A DNA stretch of 64,000 bases from Sphingomonas sp. HMP6 (GTDB lineage: Bacteria; Pseudomonadota; Alphaproteobacteria; Sphingomonadales; Sphingomonadaceae): NCBI RefSeq assembly GCF_013374095.1, contig NZ_AP022672.1, forward strand, positions 3,365,501 to 3,429,500, given 5' to 3'. A model generated the notes under the pieces. It saw only the letters and a program-made list of their open reading frames with translations, was not told the origin of the DNA and did no database searches. Below, in pieces: positions 8,078 to 16,558 of the stretch; position 1 is the first letter of the stretch; each line of letters begins with the position of its first letter. A program made the translations under genes and the position numbers.

Positions 8078-9463
8078 ATGGCCGAAACCCGTACCGAAAC
8101 CGATTCGCTCGGGGCGATCGAAGTGCCCGTCAGCGCCTATTGGGGCGCGCAGACGCAGCGTTCGATCGAGAATTTCCCCTTCCCGGCGAGCGAGCGGATG
8201 CCGCTTGGGATCGTCCATGCGCTTGCGCTCGTGAAGCAAGCCGCCGCGCGGGTGAACCGCCAGCACGGCCTTGCGCCCTCCATCGCCGACGCGATCGAGG
8301 CGGCGGCGGGCGAGATCGTCAGCGACCGCCTCGACGACCAATTCCCGCTCGTCATCTGGCAGACGGGGTCGGGTACGCAGACCAATATGAACGTCAACGA
8401 AGTGATTGCAGGTTTTGCGAACGAGGCGCTGACCGGCACGCGCGGCGGCAAGACGCCGGTCCACCCCAACGATCACGTCAACATGAGCCAGTCGTCGAAC
8501 GACAGTTTCCCGACCGCGCTGCACGTTGCGGCGGTGCTGGCGACCGAAGCGGCGCTGCTGCCCGCGCTCGATCGGCTTGAGGCTTCCCTCGCCGCAAAGG
8601 CAAACGAGTGGCGCGACATCGTCAAGATCGGCCGCACCCATACGCAGGATGCGACCCCGCTCACGCTCGGGCAGGAATTCGGCGGTTATGCGGCGCAGCT
8701 TGCCAGTTGCCGCCACCGCATCCTGAGTGCGATCGATGGCGATCTGCGCAAGCTCGCGATCGGCGGCACCGCAGTCGGCACCGGGCTGAACGCGCCACCG
8801 GGCTGGGCTGCGGACATGACCGCAGCGATCAGCGATATCGCCGACACGCGCTTCGAAACCGCCCCCAACACTTTCGAGCAACTCGCCGCCAAGGATGGGC
8901 TGGTCTTCTTCCACGGCGCGCTCAACACATTGGCAGTGGCGTTGACCAAGATCGCCAACGACATCCGCCTGCTCGGCTCCGGCCCGCGTTCGGGGCTGGG
9001 CGAACTGTCTCTGCCCGCGAACGAACCGGGCAGCTCGATCATGCCGGGGAAGGTCAACCCGACGCAGTGCGAGAGCCTAACGATGGTTGCCGCGCAAGTG
9101 ATCGGTAACAATGCCGCCGTCACGGTCGGCGGGATGCAAGGGCATTTCGAACTCAACGTGTTCATGCCGCTGATCGGTGCGAACGTGCTGCGATCGATCC
9201 ACTTGCTGAGCATCGGCATGACGAGCTTCGCCGAGCGTTGCGTCGCGGGGATCGAGCCGAATCGCGACCGAATCGCTGAGCTGGTCGATCGTTCGCTGAT
9301 GCTCGTCACCGCGCTCGCGCCCGAGATCGGTTATGACAATGCCGCCAAGATCGCGGAACATGCGCTGGCCGAGGGGCTCACGCTGAAGGAAGCCGGCCTC
9401 GCGCTCGGGCTGGTCGATGCTGCGACGTTCGATCGGCTGGTCCGTCCCGAAACGATGGTGTGA
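8078..9463 (+). CDS. fumC: Class II fumarate hydratase
   Basis: A 461-residue iron-independent fumarase of the TCA cycle, interconverting fumarate and malate. The superfamily signature GSSIMPGKVNP occurs at about residues 317-327 and carries the catalytic Ser. The other conserved blocks SGTQTNMNVNE, SQSSNDSFPTALH and GRTHTQDATPLTLGQE are intact. Start at 8078 has GAGGTGATTC just upstream. Full length and free-standing. Confidence 0.97.
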   Translation: MAETRTETDSLGAIEVPVSAYWGAQTQRSIENFPFPASERMPLGIVHALALVKQAAARVNRQHGLAPSIADAIEAAAGEIVSDRLDDQFPLVIWQTGSGTQTNMNVNEVIAGFANEALTGTRGGKTPVHPNDHVNMSQSSNDSFPTALHVAAVLATEAALLPALDRLEASLAAKANEWRDIVKIGRTHTQDATPLTLGQEFGGYAAQLASCRHRILSAIDGDLRKLAIGGTAVGTGLNAPPGWAADMTAAISDIADTRFETAPNTFEQLAAKDGLVFFHGALNTLAVALTKIANDIRLLGSGPRSGLGELSLPANEPGSSIMPGKVNPTQCESLTMVAAQVIGNNAAVTVGGMQGHFELNVFMPLIGANVLRSIHLLSIGMTSFAERCVAGIEPNRDRIAELVDRSLMLVTALAPEIGYDNAAKIAEHALAEGLTLKEAGLALGLVDAATFDRLVRPETMV

Positions 9464-9472
9464 CGGCCGCGT

Positions 9473-9497
9473 GGAACCGTTTCGGAACCATATCGTC
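9473..9497 (+). promoter_or_regulatory. Possible EcfG-type general-stress promoter
   Basis: GGAAC at 9473-9477 and CGTC at 9494-9497 are 16 bp apart, close to the alphaproteobacterial EcfG consensus GGAAC-N16/17-CGTT, with one mismatch. It would drive the small membrane protein at 9535. A second GGAAC at 9484 has no well-placed partner. This could be chance. Confidence 0.25.
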
Positions 9498-9534
9498 CGT
9501 CGCGCTTTGAGCGGCCACGAAGCGGAGAAAGAAC

Positions 9535-9756
9535 ATGAGTTTCACGACGATAATCGGTGCTGCGATCGGCAGCGCGATCGATGGTTCCAGCGGCGACGAC
9601 AGCAGCGTCGACGGTGCGATCACGGGCGCGATTGCTGCGAACGTCGTGAAGGCGGTGATCCCGCTGGCGGTGACGTTCACGGTTGGCTGGCTGGTGCTGC
9701 GCGGTGTCGGCAAGCTCAAGGATCAGGTGTTTGGCGCGGATTTGCCGAAGCGCTAA
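9535..9756 (+). CDS. Small single-helix membrane protein
   Basis: A 73-residue protein: a Gly/Ala/Ser/Asp-rich N-terminal part (TIIGAAIGSAIDGSSGDDSS), a hydrophobic helix (VVKAVIPLAVTFTVGWLVL) and a basic C-terminus ending ADLPKR. The GAGAAAG ribosome-binding site precedes the ATG, and the gene lies in a plausible gap between fumC and gmk. Function unknown; no family recognised. Confidence 0.65.
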   Translation: MSFTTIIGAAIGSAIDGSSGDDSSVDGAITGAIAANVVKAVIPLAVTFTVGWLVLRGVGKLKDQVFGADLPKR

Positions 9757-9804
9757 CACTGCGGCGCTCTTGACGCGCGTGGCGCGTCCGCGCCAAGGGC
9801 GGGC

Positions 9805-10461
9805 ATGCCCGACCATCGATCTTCCCAGCCCAAGAGCTTCAAACGCCGCGGGCTGATGTTCGTTCTGTCCTCGCCCTCCGGCGCGGGCAAGTCGACGATC
9901 GCCAACCGGCTGCTCACGGAGGAGCGCAACAAGCTCAAAATGTCGGTGTCCTACACCACCCGCGCGCCGCGCGCCGGGGAAGTGGAGGGCAAGGACTATC
10001 ACTTCGTCGACAAGGAGACCTTCCGCGGCATGGCGGAAGACGACCAGTTCCTCGAATGGGCGCGCGTGTTCGACCAACGCTACGGTACGCCGCGCGATAC
10101 CGTGTTCAAGGATCTCGAGAACGGCCAGGATATCCTGTTCGACATCGATTGGCAGGGCGCGCAGCAATTGTTTCAGCTCGCCGGTGGCGACGTCGTCCGC
10201 GTGTTCATCCTGCCGCCGGGCCTGAAGACGCTACGCGAGCGTCTTGAGAAACGCGCGACCGATACGCAGGAAGTCATCGACCGCCGCATGGACCGCGCGC
10301 TCGCCGAGGTGAGCCATTGGGACGGGTATGATTATGTCTTGGTCAACGATGACCTCGACGATTGCTACGACTGCGTCCAGACGATCCTCACCGCCGAGCG
10401 CCTCAAGCGCTCACGCCAGCGCGGCATGATCGGCTTCATCCGCCGCTTGCCCGAGAAGTAA
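9805..10461 (+). CDS. gmk: Guanylate kinase
   Basis: A 218-residue P-loop kinase phosphorylating GMP to GDP. SSPSGAGKS (residues 22-30) is the Walker A loop; SYTTRAPRAGEVEGKDYHFV is the GMP-binding region, with DIDWQGAQQL as Walker B. A basic 15-residue leader (KSFKRRGLMF) is typical of sphingomonad homologues and supports the 9805 ATG rather than the internal Met 18. Confidence 0.96.
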   Translation: MPDHRSSQPKSFKRRGLMFVLSSPSGAGKSTIANRLLTEERNKLKMSVSYTTRAPRAGEVEGKDYHFVDKETFRGMAEDDQFLEWARVFDQRYGTPRDTVFKDLENGQDILFDIDWQGAQQLFQLAGGDVVRVFILPPGLKTLRERLEKRATDTQEVIDRRMDRALAEVSHWDGYDYVLVNDDLDDCYDCVQTILTAERLKRSRQRGMIGFIRRLPEK

Positions 10462-10469
10462 TCCCCGGT

Positions 10470-10489
10470 GCTCCTGCGAAGGCAGGAGC
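10470..10489. repeat. Single REP hairpin between convergent genes
   Basis: GCTCCTGC-GAAG-GCAGGAGC, an 8-bp stem with a GAAG loop, lies between gmk and the ATP12 gene. It has the loop of the REP family but an A/T-containing stem and no second arm. It may serve as a shared transcription stop. Confidence 0.7.
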
Positions 10490-10499
10490 ATGAGGGTGG

Positions 10500-11186
10500 T
10501 CAGCGCTCCAGCAGCTCCAGCATCCGCACGCCCGCATCGAAATCGCGCCGCCGCGCCTCGATCCCGGCGGCGGCGAGCGGATCGCGGCCCCAGCGCTCGG
10601 CCTGATAGTCCTCGTCCAGCGTGATCGCGTCCCACACCTGTTCGGGCGTCGCGGCATTCTCGGCGAGCGCCAGCGCAGCGATCAGCGACCCCCCGATCGT
10701 CACGATCGGGGATAGCGCCGCCAGCGCAAAGGCATCGCGCGTCGCAATGGCCTCGCTCAGCCGGGTGAGCGTTGCGGCGGGCTGCGCACGGTGCAGGATG
10801 CCGGTCGCGGTCTCGAGGTGGACGTCGTAGCGCGCCCGCGCCCAATCGAGCAGGGGATCCCACGCCGCCTGCTGACGCGCGACCAGATCATCGGGCGCAT
10901 CGGCGCGGTAGCAGAGCAGGTCGCTCTCGGCATAGACCGCCAGACCGCGTGCGAAGAGCGCCGGGTCGGCGCCCACCCGGTCGATCGCGGCATTGGCGAG
11001 GCCGGTCAGTGGCATCGCGCGCGGGTCGATCTCGCCCTCGACCGCGCGCCACTCGCCTGCGACCGCCTCTGCCAGCGCCTCGGTCGGCAGCGCCAGCGGC
11101 ACGCGTCCGGGGGTCCGCACTGGCTTGCCATCGAGCGAGACCGCACGGCCTTCGTCGAGCGCTACATTGATCCAGAAACGCTTCAT
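10500..11186 (-). CDS. ATP12-family F1-ATPase assembly chaperone
   Basis: A 228-residue ATP12-type protein. In mitochondria and alphaproteobacteria this family binds the F1 alpha subunit during ATP-synthase assembly. The N-terminus MKRFWINVALDE and the segment DGKPVRTPGRVPLALPTEALAEAVAGEW are the family hallmarks, followed by SDLLCYRAD. It is the last gene of the leftward crcB-rluC operon and overlaps the upstream small gene by 4 bp. Confidence 0.92.
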   Translation of the reverse strand: MKRFWINVALDEGRAVSLDGKPVRTPGRVPLALPTEALAEAVAGEWRAVEGEIDPRAMPLTGLANAAIDRVGADPALFARGLAVYAESDLLCYRADAPDDLVARQQAAWDPLLDWARARYDVHLETATGILHRAQPAATLTRLSEAIATRDAFALAALSPIVTIGGSLIAALALAENAATPEQVWDAITLDEDYQAERWGRDPLAAAGIEARRRDFDAGVRMLELLER

Positions 11187-11407
11187 TCGCTGCCCGGCGG
11201 GGTGCGCCAGCGGCGCGCGAGCGCGCGTGGCACGATCGCGATCATCAGCAGCGCCGACAGCACCAGTGCCGTGCCGATGACCTTGGGCAGCGTCGCATCG
11301 GAACGCGCGATCAGCAGTAGGCCGAGCAGCGCGCCCGCCGATCCGCCGAGCCGCGTCGCGACGAGCGTGAAATAGCGGTTGCGCGCTTGCGCGTCGGGAT
11401 CGGTCAC
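11183..11407 (-). CDS. Two-helix membrane protein, unknown function
   Basis: A 74-residue protein starting at GTG 11407, with GAGGA about ten bases upstream. Two hydrophobic segments (LGGSAGALLGLLLIARS and VIGTALVLSALLMIAIVP) and a basic C-terminus. The frame can be extended to an ATG at 11467, but that would overlap the HAD gene by 50 bp. Its stop overlaps the ATP12 start (11183-11186), so the two are likely coupled. The job is unknown; location hints at membrane or ATP-synthase biogenesis, which is only inference. Confidence 0.7.
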   Translation of the reverse strand: MTDPDAQARNRYFTLVATRLGGSAGALLGLLLIARSDATLPKVIGTALVLSALLMIAIVPRALARRWRTPPGSE

Positions 11408-11417
11408 GCTGGCATCC

Positions 11418-12074
11418 TCAACCGTGGACAAGCCGGGGCAGCGCAGCCACCGCATCGGCGATGGCATGCGCGCCCGCAGCCGTCAGCTCGTCCACGGGGT
11501 GGTAGCCCCAGGCGACGCCAAGCGCGCGTGCCCCCGCCGCGCGCGCCATCTGCATGTCATAACTCGTGTCGCCGATCATCACCGTTGTGGCAGCCGTTGC
11601 GCCCGATTCGGCCATGGCTGTCTCGATCATGGACGGATGCGGCTTGGACGGGTGCCGGTCAGCGGTCTGCAGCGTGACGAAGCGGGCGGCGATGCCGTGA
11701 TGCGCGAGGATGTGCGCGAGCCCGCGATCGGACTTTCCGGTCGCCACGCCGAGCACCCAGCCTTCGGCCTGCAGCACGTCGAGCACCTCCAGCATCCCTT
11801 CGTACAACGGCTCCTCCGCCATCGCACCCGAGGAGCGCATGCGAAAGAACGCCGCCTTGTAATCCTCGGCCAGGCTGCGGTGCAGCGCATCTTCGCCCTC
11901 CGGATGCAGCGTGCGCATCGCCTCGACCAGGCTCAGCCCGACGATCCGCCGGATGCGGTCGCGCGGCGGTGCCATGATCCCGGCGAGCTTGAACGCCTCC
12001 TCGGCGGAACGACAGATATTGTCCTGGCTGTCGACCAGCGTCCCGTCGCAATCGAAAAGGGCCAGCTTGTTCAT
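11418..12074 (-). CDS. HAD-superfamily phosphatase (Gph-like)
   Basis: A 218-residue HAD-IA hydrolase. Motif I FDCDGTLVDS (Asp 8 nucleophile, Asp 10), motif II GVATGKSDRG, and motif IV VMIGDTSYDMQMARAAG are complete. The four-helix cap suggests a phosphoglycolate phosphatase-like enzyme acting on small phosphorylated metabolites. It sits between the PaiB-like gene (4-bp overlap) and the small membrane-protein gene. The crcB-rluC-HAD-ATP12 order is common in alphaproteobacteria. Confidence 0.9.
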   Translation of the reverse strand: MNKLALFDCDGTLVDSQDNICRSAEEAFKLAGIMAPPRDRIRRIVGLSLVEAMRTLHPEGEDALHRSLAEDYKAAFFRMRSSGAMAEEPLYEGMLEVLDVLQAEGWVLGVATGKSDRGLAHILAHHGIAARFVTLQTADRHPSKPHPSMIETAMAESGATAATTVMIGDTSYDMQMARAAGARALGVAWGYHPVDELTAAGAHAIADAVAALPRLVHG

Positions 12075-12670
12075 CGCGCCATCGCCTCCGCCAGTGCTGG
12101 ATTGCCGCTGCGGCGCAGGCCCGCGATCACGCCGACATTGTCCTCATCCAGCCGGTGCTGGCTGAGCTTGGTGGTGCCGCGCACCGCCTCGACGGCGACT
12201 TCGACCCCCACGATCGCCTTGAGCAATTTGTCGAAATAGGCCGAGTCGGTCTTGGCGCGGGTCCATTGCAGCTCGGGCGAAACCCGCGGTTCGTTGATCG
12301 CGGCGAGTGTGTCGAGTTGTGCGGTCAGCTCCGCGTCGTCGAGCAACCGCGCCGTCCCGACGATCTCGACCGCGACATAGTTCCAGGTCGGCACATGCTT
12401 CGATCCGAGCGGATCGGCATACCAGCTCGGGCTGACATAGCCGTCGCTGTCGCTCACGCTCAGCAGCAAGGTCGCGCTGTTCAGATGGCGCGCGATCGGG
12501 TTGCCGCGCGCGACGTGGAAACGAAAGGCACCCTTAAAAGGCGTGATCGGCGCGTGGGCGACCATCGGACCTTCCGGCGTGGTCGCAAAGATATGCGCAA
12601 ACCCACGCGCCGCCGCAAAGCTGAGCATCGACGCATCGTCGACGAAGCGGAAGGCGCCGTTGGGATGCAC
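12071..12670 (-). CDS. PaiB-like FMN-binding protein
   Basis: A 199-residue member of the PaiB/'FMN-binding negative transcriptional regulator' family with a split-barrel flavin fold. Conserved stretches visible are HAPITPF, FHVARGNPIARHL, YVSPSWYADPL and VPTWNYVAVE. The Bacillus member was named for effects on sporulation and protease expression; a DNA-binding role here is not shown by the sequence. The ATG overlaps nothing upstream: rluC ends 7 bp before it. Stop overlaps the HAD start by 4 bp. Confidence 0.88.
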   Translation of the reverse strand: MHPNGAFRFVDDASMLSFAAARGFAHIFATTPEGPMVAHAPITPFKGAFRFHVARGNPIARHLNSATLLLSVSDSDGYVSPSWYADPLGSKHVPTWNYVAVEIVGTARLLDDAELTAQLDTLAAINEPRVSPELQWTRAKTDSAYFDKLLKAIVGVEVAVEAVRGTTKLSQHRLDEDNVGVIAGLRRSGNPALAEAMAR

Positions 12671-12676
12671 GTCAGT

Positions 12677-13786
12677 TCAATCCGACGAGCCGCGCCGCCG
12701 CCGTTCGCCTTTGCGGTCCTTGCGAACATTCTTGGCGTGCTGACGGGCTTGCTGCTTTTTCACCGCGCGCGTTGGGGGCGGCGGCGATTCGAGCGGCATC
12801 GTGTTGCCGAGCATCTCGTCAAAGCCCAATTGCTTCAGGCTCTCGGCGAAATGCGTCGGCAATTCGGCCTGCACGTCGATCGCGCCGCCATCGGGATGGT
12901 CGATCCGGATGCGGCGCGAATGGAGATGCATTTTCCGCGAGATATTGCCCGTGAGGAACGCGGCCTGCCCGCCATATTTACCGTCGCCGACAATCGGATG
13001 GCCGATCGCGGCGAGATGCACGCGGAGCTGATGCGTGCGCCCGGTATAGGGGATCAGCTCGAGCCACGCCGTCGTCGTCCCGGCCATCTCGATTACGCGG
13101 TAGCGCGTCCGTGCGGGCGACCCTTCCTTCTCGTCGACATGCATCTTCTCGCCGCCCGAGCCCGGCTGCTTGCCGATCGGGAGTTCGATCATGCCATCCT
13201 CGATCGAGGGCACGCCGACAACCAAAGCCCAATAGGTCTTCCGGGCGGTGCGCGACGAGAACGACTTGGAGAAATAGGCCGCCGCCCGCGCGGTACGGGC
13301 GATGAGCAGCGCGCCGCTCGTATCCTTGTCGAGCCGGTGAACCAGCTTGGGGCGGCCATCGAGATCGTCCTGCAACGCATCGAGCAAGCCGTCGACATGC
13401 TCGATCGTCTTGGTCCCGCCTTGCGTAGCGAGTCCGGGTGGCTTGTTGAGCACGATCGCCTGCGCGTCGCGGTGGATCACCATTTCGCGCGCGAAGGCGA
13501 TCTCGTCGTCGCTGAGCGGCGGGCGTTCGCGCTTGACCGGGGCATCGACGCGGACGGGTTCGGCCGGCGGCACGCGGATTGATTGGCCGGCCACGACATG
13601 GTCGCCGGGCTTGGCGCGGGCGCCGTCGATGCGGAGTTGCCCGGTGCGCGCCCATTTGGCGACGGTGGTGTAGCTTGTGTCGGGCAAATGCCGCTTGAAC
13701 CAGCGGTCGAGCCGGATGCCGTCATCATCGACGCCGACGTTGAACTGGCGCACGTCGGAGGTTGCTTTGGTCGGTGCGACGCTCAT
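12677..13786 (-). CDS. rluC: RluC/RluD-family pseudouridine synthase
   Basis: A 369-residue rRNA pseudouridine synthase. The N-terminal S4 RNA-binding domain is at about residues 20-75 (RLDRWFKRHLPDTSYTTVAKW), and the catalytic motif HRLDKDTSG has Asp 153. GRTHQLRVHLAAIGHPIVGD marks the C-terminal part of the catalytic fold. A lysine/arginine-rich tail (KKQQARQHAKNVRKDRKGER) extends past the enzyme fold and probably aids RNA binding. The start at 13786 overlaps the crcB stop by 4 bp. The RluC rather than RluD assignment is by context and overall likeness. Confidence 0.9.
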   Translation of the reverse strand: MSVAPTKATSDVRQFNVGVDDDGIRLDRWFKRHLPDTSYTTVAKWARTGQLRIDGARAKPGDHVVAGQSIRVPPAEPVRVDAPVKRERPPLSDDEIAFAREMVIHRDAQAIVLNKPPGLATQGGTKTIEHVDGLLDALQDDLDGRPKLVHRLDKDTSGALLIARTARAAAYFSKSFSSRTARKTYWALVVGVPSIEDGMIELPIGKQPGSGGEKMHVDEKEGSPARTRYRVIEMAGTTTAWLELIPYTGRTHQLRVHLAAIGHPIVGDGKYGGQAAFLTGNISRKMHLHSRRIRIDHPDGGAIDVQAELPTHFAESLKQLGFDEMLGNTMPLESPPPPTRAVKKQQARQHAKNVRKDRKGERRRRGSSD

Positions 13787-14157
13787 GCCGCCACCCGCAC
13801 GAGCGTGAGGCCGGCGAACAACGCGACGATCGATCCGATCACCGAGAGCAGGGCATAGCCGAGCGCGACGCCGAGACTGCCGCGCTCGATCATCGCCACG
13901 ACATCGAGCGAGAAGGCCGAGAAGGTCGTGAACCCGCCCAGCACGCCGACACCGAGCAGCAATCGCCAATTCTCCCCGGCGTTATAGCGCGCGAGCATCC
14001 CTGCGAGCACACCCATCGCAAACCCACCGACGAGGTTCACCGTCAGCGTGCCATAAGGGAAATCCGGGCCGAACCCGCGAAGCGTTGCGCGTCCGACGAG
14101 AAAGCGCGCGGCAGAACCGAGCGCGCCGCCCGTCATAACGAAAAGAAGTTGGTACAT
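13783..14157 (-). CDS. crcB: Fluoride efflux channel CrcB/Fluc
   Basis: A 124-residue four-helix protein of the Fluc family, which acts as an antiparallel dimer exporting fluoride. GGALGSAARFLVGR, the conserved NLVGGFAMG and GFTTFSAFS (about residues 75-83, lining the pore) are present. It is the first gene of the leftward operon. I looked for a fluoride riboswitch in the short upstream region and saw none. Confidence 0.95.
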   Translation of the reverse strand: MYQLLFVMTGGALGSAARFLVGRATLRGFGPDFPYGTLTVNLVGGFAMGVLAGMLARYNAGENWRLLLGVGVLGGFTTFSAFSLDVVAMIERGSLGVALGYALLSVIGSIVALFAGLTLVRVAA

Positions 14158-14214
14158 CGGGCGCTGTTAGCGCGAATTGCGGCCCTTGAGAACCTAGAGC
14201 GCGAATGTGCCCGC

Positions 14215-14988
14215 TCAGCCCCCGTTATTGGCCACCAAATCGACGTCGGTTCCCCCGTCACGACGCCCGGTCAGGAACAGGACATAGGCGCCGCCATCGC
14301 GGTCGCGCGTGCCGCCAAGCGTGTGTTCGGTCCCATCCGACTGATGCTCGGCCGAGAAGCCGCCATTGGTAACGCGGGTATAATACCAGTCGAGCACGGT
14401 CTGCAGTTTGGCCGAGGTCGAGAAGGTAACGGCGCGCAAATGGCAGGCGCTCGTATCTGCACCGGCCGCTTCGGCAACGCGCGCACCGGGATAGAGCGGC
14501 ACGTCAGCCGGAAGCTTCTCGGCCCAGCGCGCGGAGTAGCGCATCGCACCGGCACAGCCGCTGGTGCTTTTGTCCTTCTGGCGCGAGGCCAGCGCGCCGA
14601 GCGTGAGCGAATCGCGGGCCGCTTGGCAGTTGGGGCAGTCCTTCGTGGCCGGGGCCGGGGTCGATTTGATCGTTTCGCTGGTCGCGGCACCCGTGGTTCC
14701 ACCACCCGACTGCGCGATGCCGACCGGGGGTACGCCGCCCGAATACGGCTGGGCAGGCGGCCGGACGCTGTCGGCATTGGATTGCTGGGCGAGTGCGGGA
14801 TCGACCATGATCTGGTCGTGCAGCGCGCTCGTCATTGCCGGGTCGCTCGCGTTGGTGCCGCCGGACCCGGCCTCGACTAACTCATTGTCGAGCGAATCGA
14901 GGTTGCGATCATCGTCGCGCTTGCCACACGCGAGCAGCGCGAGGGGCAAAGCGACCATGCCGACCGTGCGGAAATGCGAGAGATTCAT
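14215..14988 (-). CDS. Predicted outer-membrane or periplasmic lipoprotein
   Basis: A 257-residue protein with a lipoprotein signal: VALPLALLAC, Cys 21 being the lipidation site. A long low-complexity Asp/Ser/Gly/Pro-rich linker follows, then a cysteine pair (DCPNCQAARDS) and a folded C-terminal domain (DVPLYPGARVAEAAG ... VLDWYYTRVTNGGF ... GGAYVLFLTGRRDGGTDV). The 'PLYPGA...WY' pattern recalls small periplasmic domains of unknown function found in lipoproteins. Start 14988 is chosen because it begins the signal peptide; the frame is open to 15024. Confidence 0.75.
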   Translation of the reverse strand: MNLSHFRTVGMVALPLALLACGKRDDDRNLDSLDNELVEAGSGGTNASDPAMTSALHDQIMVDPALAQQSNADSVRPPAQPYSGGVPPVGIAQSGGGTTGAATSETIKSTPAPATKDCPNCQAARDSLTLGALASRQKDKSTSGCAGAMRYSARWAEKLPADVPLYPGARVAEAAGADTSACHLRAVTFSTSAKLQTVLDWYYTRVTNGGFSAEHQSDGTEHTLGGTRDRDGGAYVLFLTGRRDGGTDVDLVANNGG

Positions 14989-15108
14989 CGACCGACAGCT
15001 CCAGAACAGACGCCTATTCTGCACCCGCCACGGTTAAAAAAGCCTTTGGGATGGAGATGTCGCGTGTGTTGCCTTGCTAAAGCGCCCGCGCATTGCCATG
15101 TTCGGGAC

Positions 15109-15339
15109 ATGGGTATGATCGTCAATATCGTTTCGGTTCTGGTGGGCCTCGTCGCGCTGCCGGTGGCATTGGTCGGGCTGGTGCCGTTCTTCGGGATCGC
15201 CAATTATCTGGCGATCCCGATTGCGGTCGTGGGTGCCGCGATCGGGATGCTGTCGGGACACAAGTCCGGGCGTAATTTCAATCTGTTCGTTATTATCGTC
15301 GCGGTCATCCGCCTGTTTCTGGGCGGTGGCCTGTTCTAG
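15109..15339 (+). CDS. Small two-helix membrane protein
   Basis: A 76-residue very hydrophobic protein: IVNIVSVLVGLVALPVALVGL, then LAIPIAVVGAAIGML, then a third short hydrophobic end (FVIIVAVIRLFLGGGLF). MGM at 15109 or the Met two codons on could be the start. No family recognised. It converges on the glycine-zipper gene and shares its terminator. Confidence 0.65.
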   Translation: MGMIVNIVSVLVGLVALPVALVGLVPFFGIANYLAIPIAVVGAAIGMLSGHKSGRNFNLFVIIVAVIRLFLGGGLF

Positions 15340-15347
15340 ACGCGCGA

Positions 15348-15375
15348 AAGGCCCGACGCTTGCGCGCCGGGCCTT
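15348..15375. terminator. Bidirectional terminator between convergent genes
   Basis: Stem AAGGCCCG (15348-15355) with CGGGCCTT (15368-15375) around a 12-base loop, between the convergent ends at 15339 and 15388. A/T tracts are short, so termination efficiency is uncertain. Confidence 0.65.
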
Positions 15376-15387
15376 CCGATGATCAGA

Positions 15388-15936
15388 TTAGCGGCACCGA
15401 ACCTGACCGCGATCGATCGACTGGCCGAGCAGTGCGCCCGCACCACCGCCCAGCAGCGTGCCGAGCGTGCGCGACCCGCCGCCTGCCAGCGAGTTGCCGA
15501 GCAGACCGCCGGCCAGACCGCCGATGATCAAACCGGTCGTACCGTCGCTCCGGCGGCAGTAATAGCGGTTGTCGTTGCCGCGATAGATCCGGTCGTTGCG
15601 ACCAAGGCGACGCACCTGGTAATTGTTACCGGGGCGGTAATAGCGATCGGCATAATAGGTACGCTGACCATTTTCGAAGCGGTTGTAATCGTAATTGCGA
15701 TACTGCCGCCAATCCCGATTCCGGTCGCGCTTCGCATCACGGACGTCGCGACGATACTCCTGACGGGCATCGCGAACATCGCGGCGATCGTCGGCATTGC
15801 GGACGTCACGGCGATAGTCCTGGCGCGCGTCACGGACGTCGCGATTGTATTCGCGATTGGGGTTGTTCTGAGCGACGGCGGGGATCGCCGACAGTGAGGT
15901 GGCCGCGATGGCGGCGGCGAGAATGAGTTTGCGCAT
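15388..15936 (-). CDS. Secreted Arg/Asp-repeat protein with glycine-zipper domain
   Basis: A 182-residue envelope protein. MRKLILAAAIAATSLSAIPAVAQ is a clear signal peptide (cleavage after AVAQ or AVA). Residues about 25-75 are a charged repeat of the unit RDVRDARQ(D/E)YRR, four to five imperfect copies, likely helical. A Tyr/Arg/Asn-rich segment follows, then YYCRRSDGTTGLIIGG and a glycine-zipper (GLAGGLLGNSLAGGGSRTLGTLLGGGAGALLGQ), a two-helix membrane-inserting motif of the 17-kDa-antigen type. It ends in CR with two cysteines framing the zipper. The gene at 16559 is a shorter paralogue. Confidence 0.85.
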   Translation of the reverse strand: MRKLILAAAIAATSLSAIPAVAQNNPNREYNRDVRDARQDYRRDVRNADDRRDVRDARQEYRRDVRDAKRDRNRDWRQYRNYDYNRFENGQRTYYADRYYRPGNNYQVRRLGRNDRIYRGNDNRYYCRRSDGTTGLIIGGLAGGLLGNSLAGGGSRTLGTLLGGGAGALLGQSIDRGQVRCR

Positions 15937-15952
15937 GTGAAATGCTCCTTAG

Positions 15953-15971
15953 GTAATCCGTGCTGGATTAC
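15953..15971 (-). promoter_or_regulatory. 5'-leader hairpin next to the ribosome-binding site
   Basis: GTAATCC (15953-15959) pairs with GGATTAC (15965-15971) around GTGCT. On the transcribed (-) strand the hairpin ends only two bases before AAGGAGC, the ribosome-binding site of the repeat protein. It may influence translation or mRNA stability; it could alternatively be an operator. Confidence 0.5.
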
Positions 15972-16046
15972 AGGGTAGAACCGTCTCCGCCGCGCGAGGT
16001 TGCGTGAACCGAAAACTACACCGCGTTCACCCGCCCGCAAGCTCGG

Positions 16047-16475
16047 TCAGGGGTTGAGCGTGTGCGTCAGCGTGATCTCGGCCTTGAACAGCTTCGAAAC
16101 CGGGCAATGCGCCTTGGCATCGGCGGCGATCGTTTCGAACTGTTCCGCCGAAATACCCTCGATCACGGCTTTCAGATCGAGTGCGGACTTGGTGATGGTG
16201 AATCCATCGCCATCCTTTTCGAGCGTCACCTTGGCGGTGGTGTCGAGACGACCGGCGGTAAATCCGGCGCCGGCCAGCGCGAAGCTCAAGGCCATCGTGA
16301 AACAGGACGCATGCGCGGCGGCAATCAATTCCTCGGGATTGGTGCCGATCCCGTCCTCGAAGCGGCTGCCAAAGCCATATTGCGCGTGCGACAATACACC
16401 CGATTGGGTGCAGACATGGCCTTTGCCATCCTTGCCAAAGCCATCATAGCTGGCCGATCCACTGCGTGTCGTCAT
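16047..16475 (-). CDS. osmC: OsmC/Ohr-family peroxiredoxin
   Basis: A 142-residue thiol peroxidase that reduces organic hydroperoxides. The two active cysteines are Cys 58 (AAAHASCFTMAL) and Cys 124 (AKAHCPVSKL). TNPEELIAAAHASCF and the N-terminal GHVCTQSG fit the OsmC rather than the Ohr branch. It lies between two paralogous glycine-zipper genes but each has its own spacing, so an operon is uncertain. Confidence 0.93.
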   Translation of the reverse strand: MTTRSGSASYDGFGKDGKGHVCTQSGVLSHAQYGFGSRFEDGIGTNPEELIAAAHASCFTMALSFALAGAGFTAGRLDTTAKVTLEKDGDGFTITKSALDLKAVIEGISAEQFETIAADAKAHCPVSKLFKAEITLTHTLNP

Positions 16476-16503
16476 CGTCTCGCTCCCTCAAAGACCACGA
16501 AAA

Positions 16504-16532
16504 AGGCGCGCACCCGGTGGAGGTGCGCGCCT
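16504..16532 (-). terminator. Rho-independent terminator of the 16559 gene
   Basis: An 11-bp perfect stem (16504-16514 with 16522-16532, core GGCGCGCACC) followed on the minus strand by T5. It ends the leftward glycine-zipper gene before osmC begins. Confidence 0.85.
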
Positions 16533-16558
16533 GATATAGGGTGTCTTTGTGACCGCTG

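Noticed and set aside
14158..14214. Fluoride riboswitch upstream of crcB
   Set aside because: Only 57 bp to the next gene and no recognisable riboswitch core.
15700..15900. Regular repeats that look like a CRISPR or tandem array
   Set aside because: They are codons for the Arg/Asp peptide repeat of a secreted protein; units are unequal and lack spacers.
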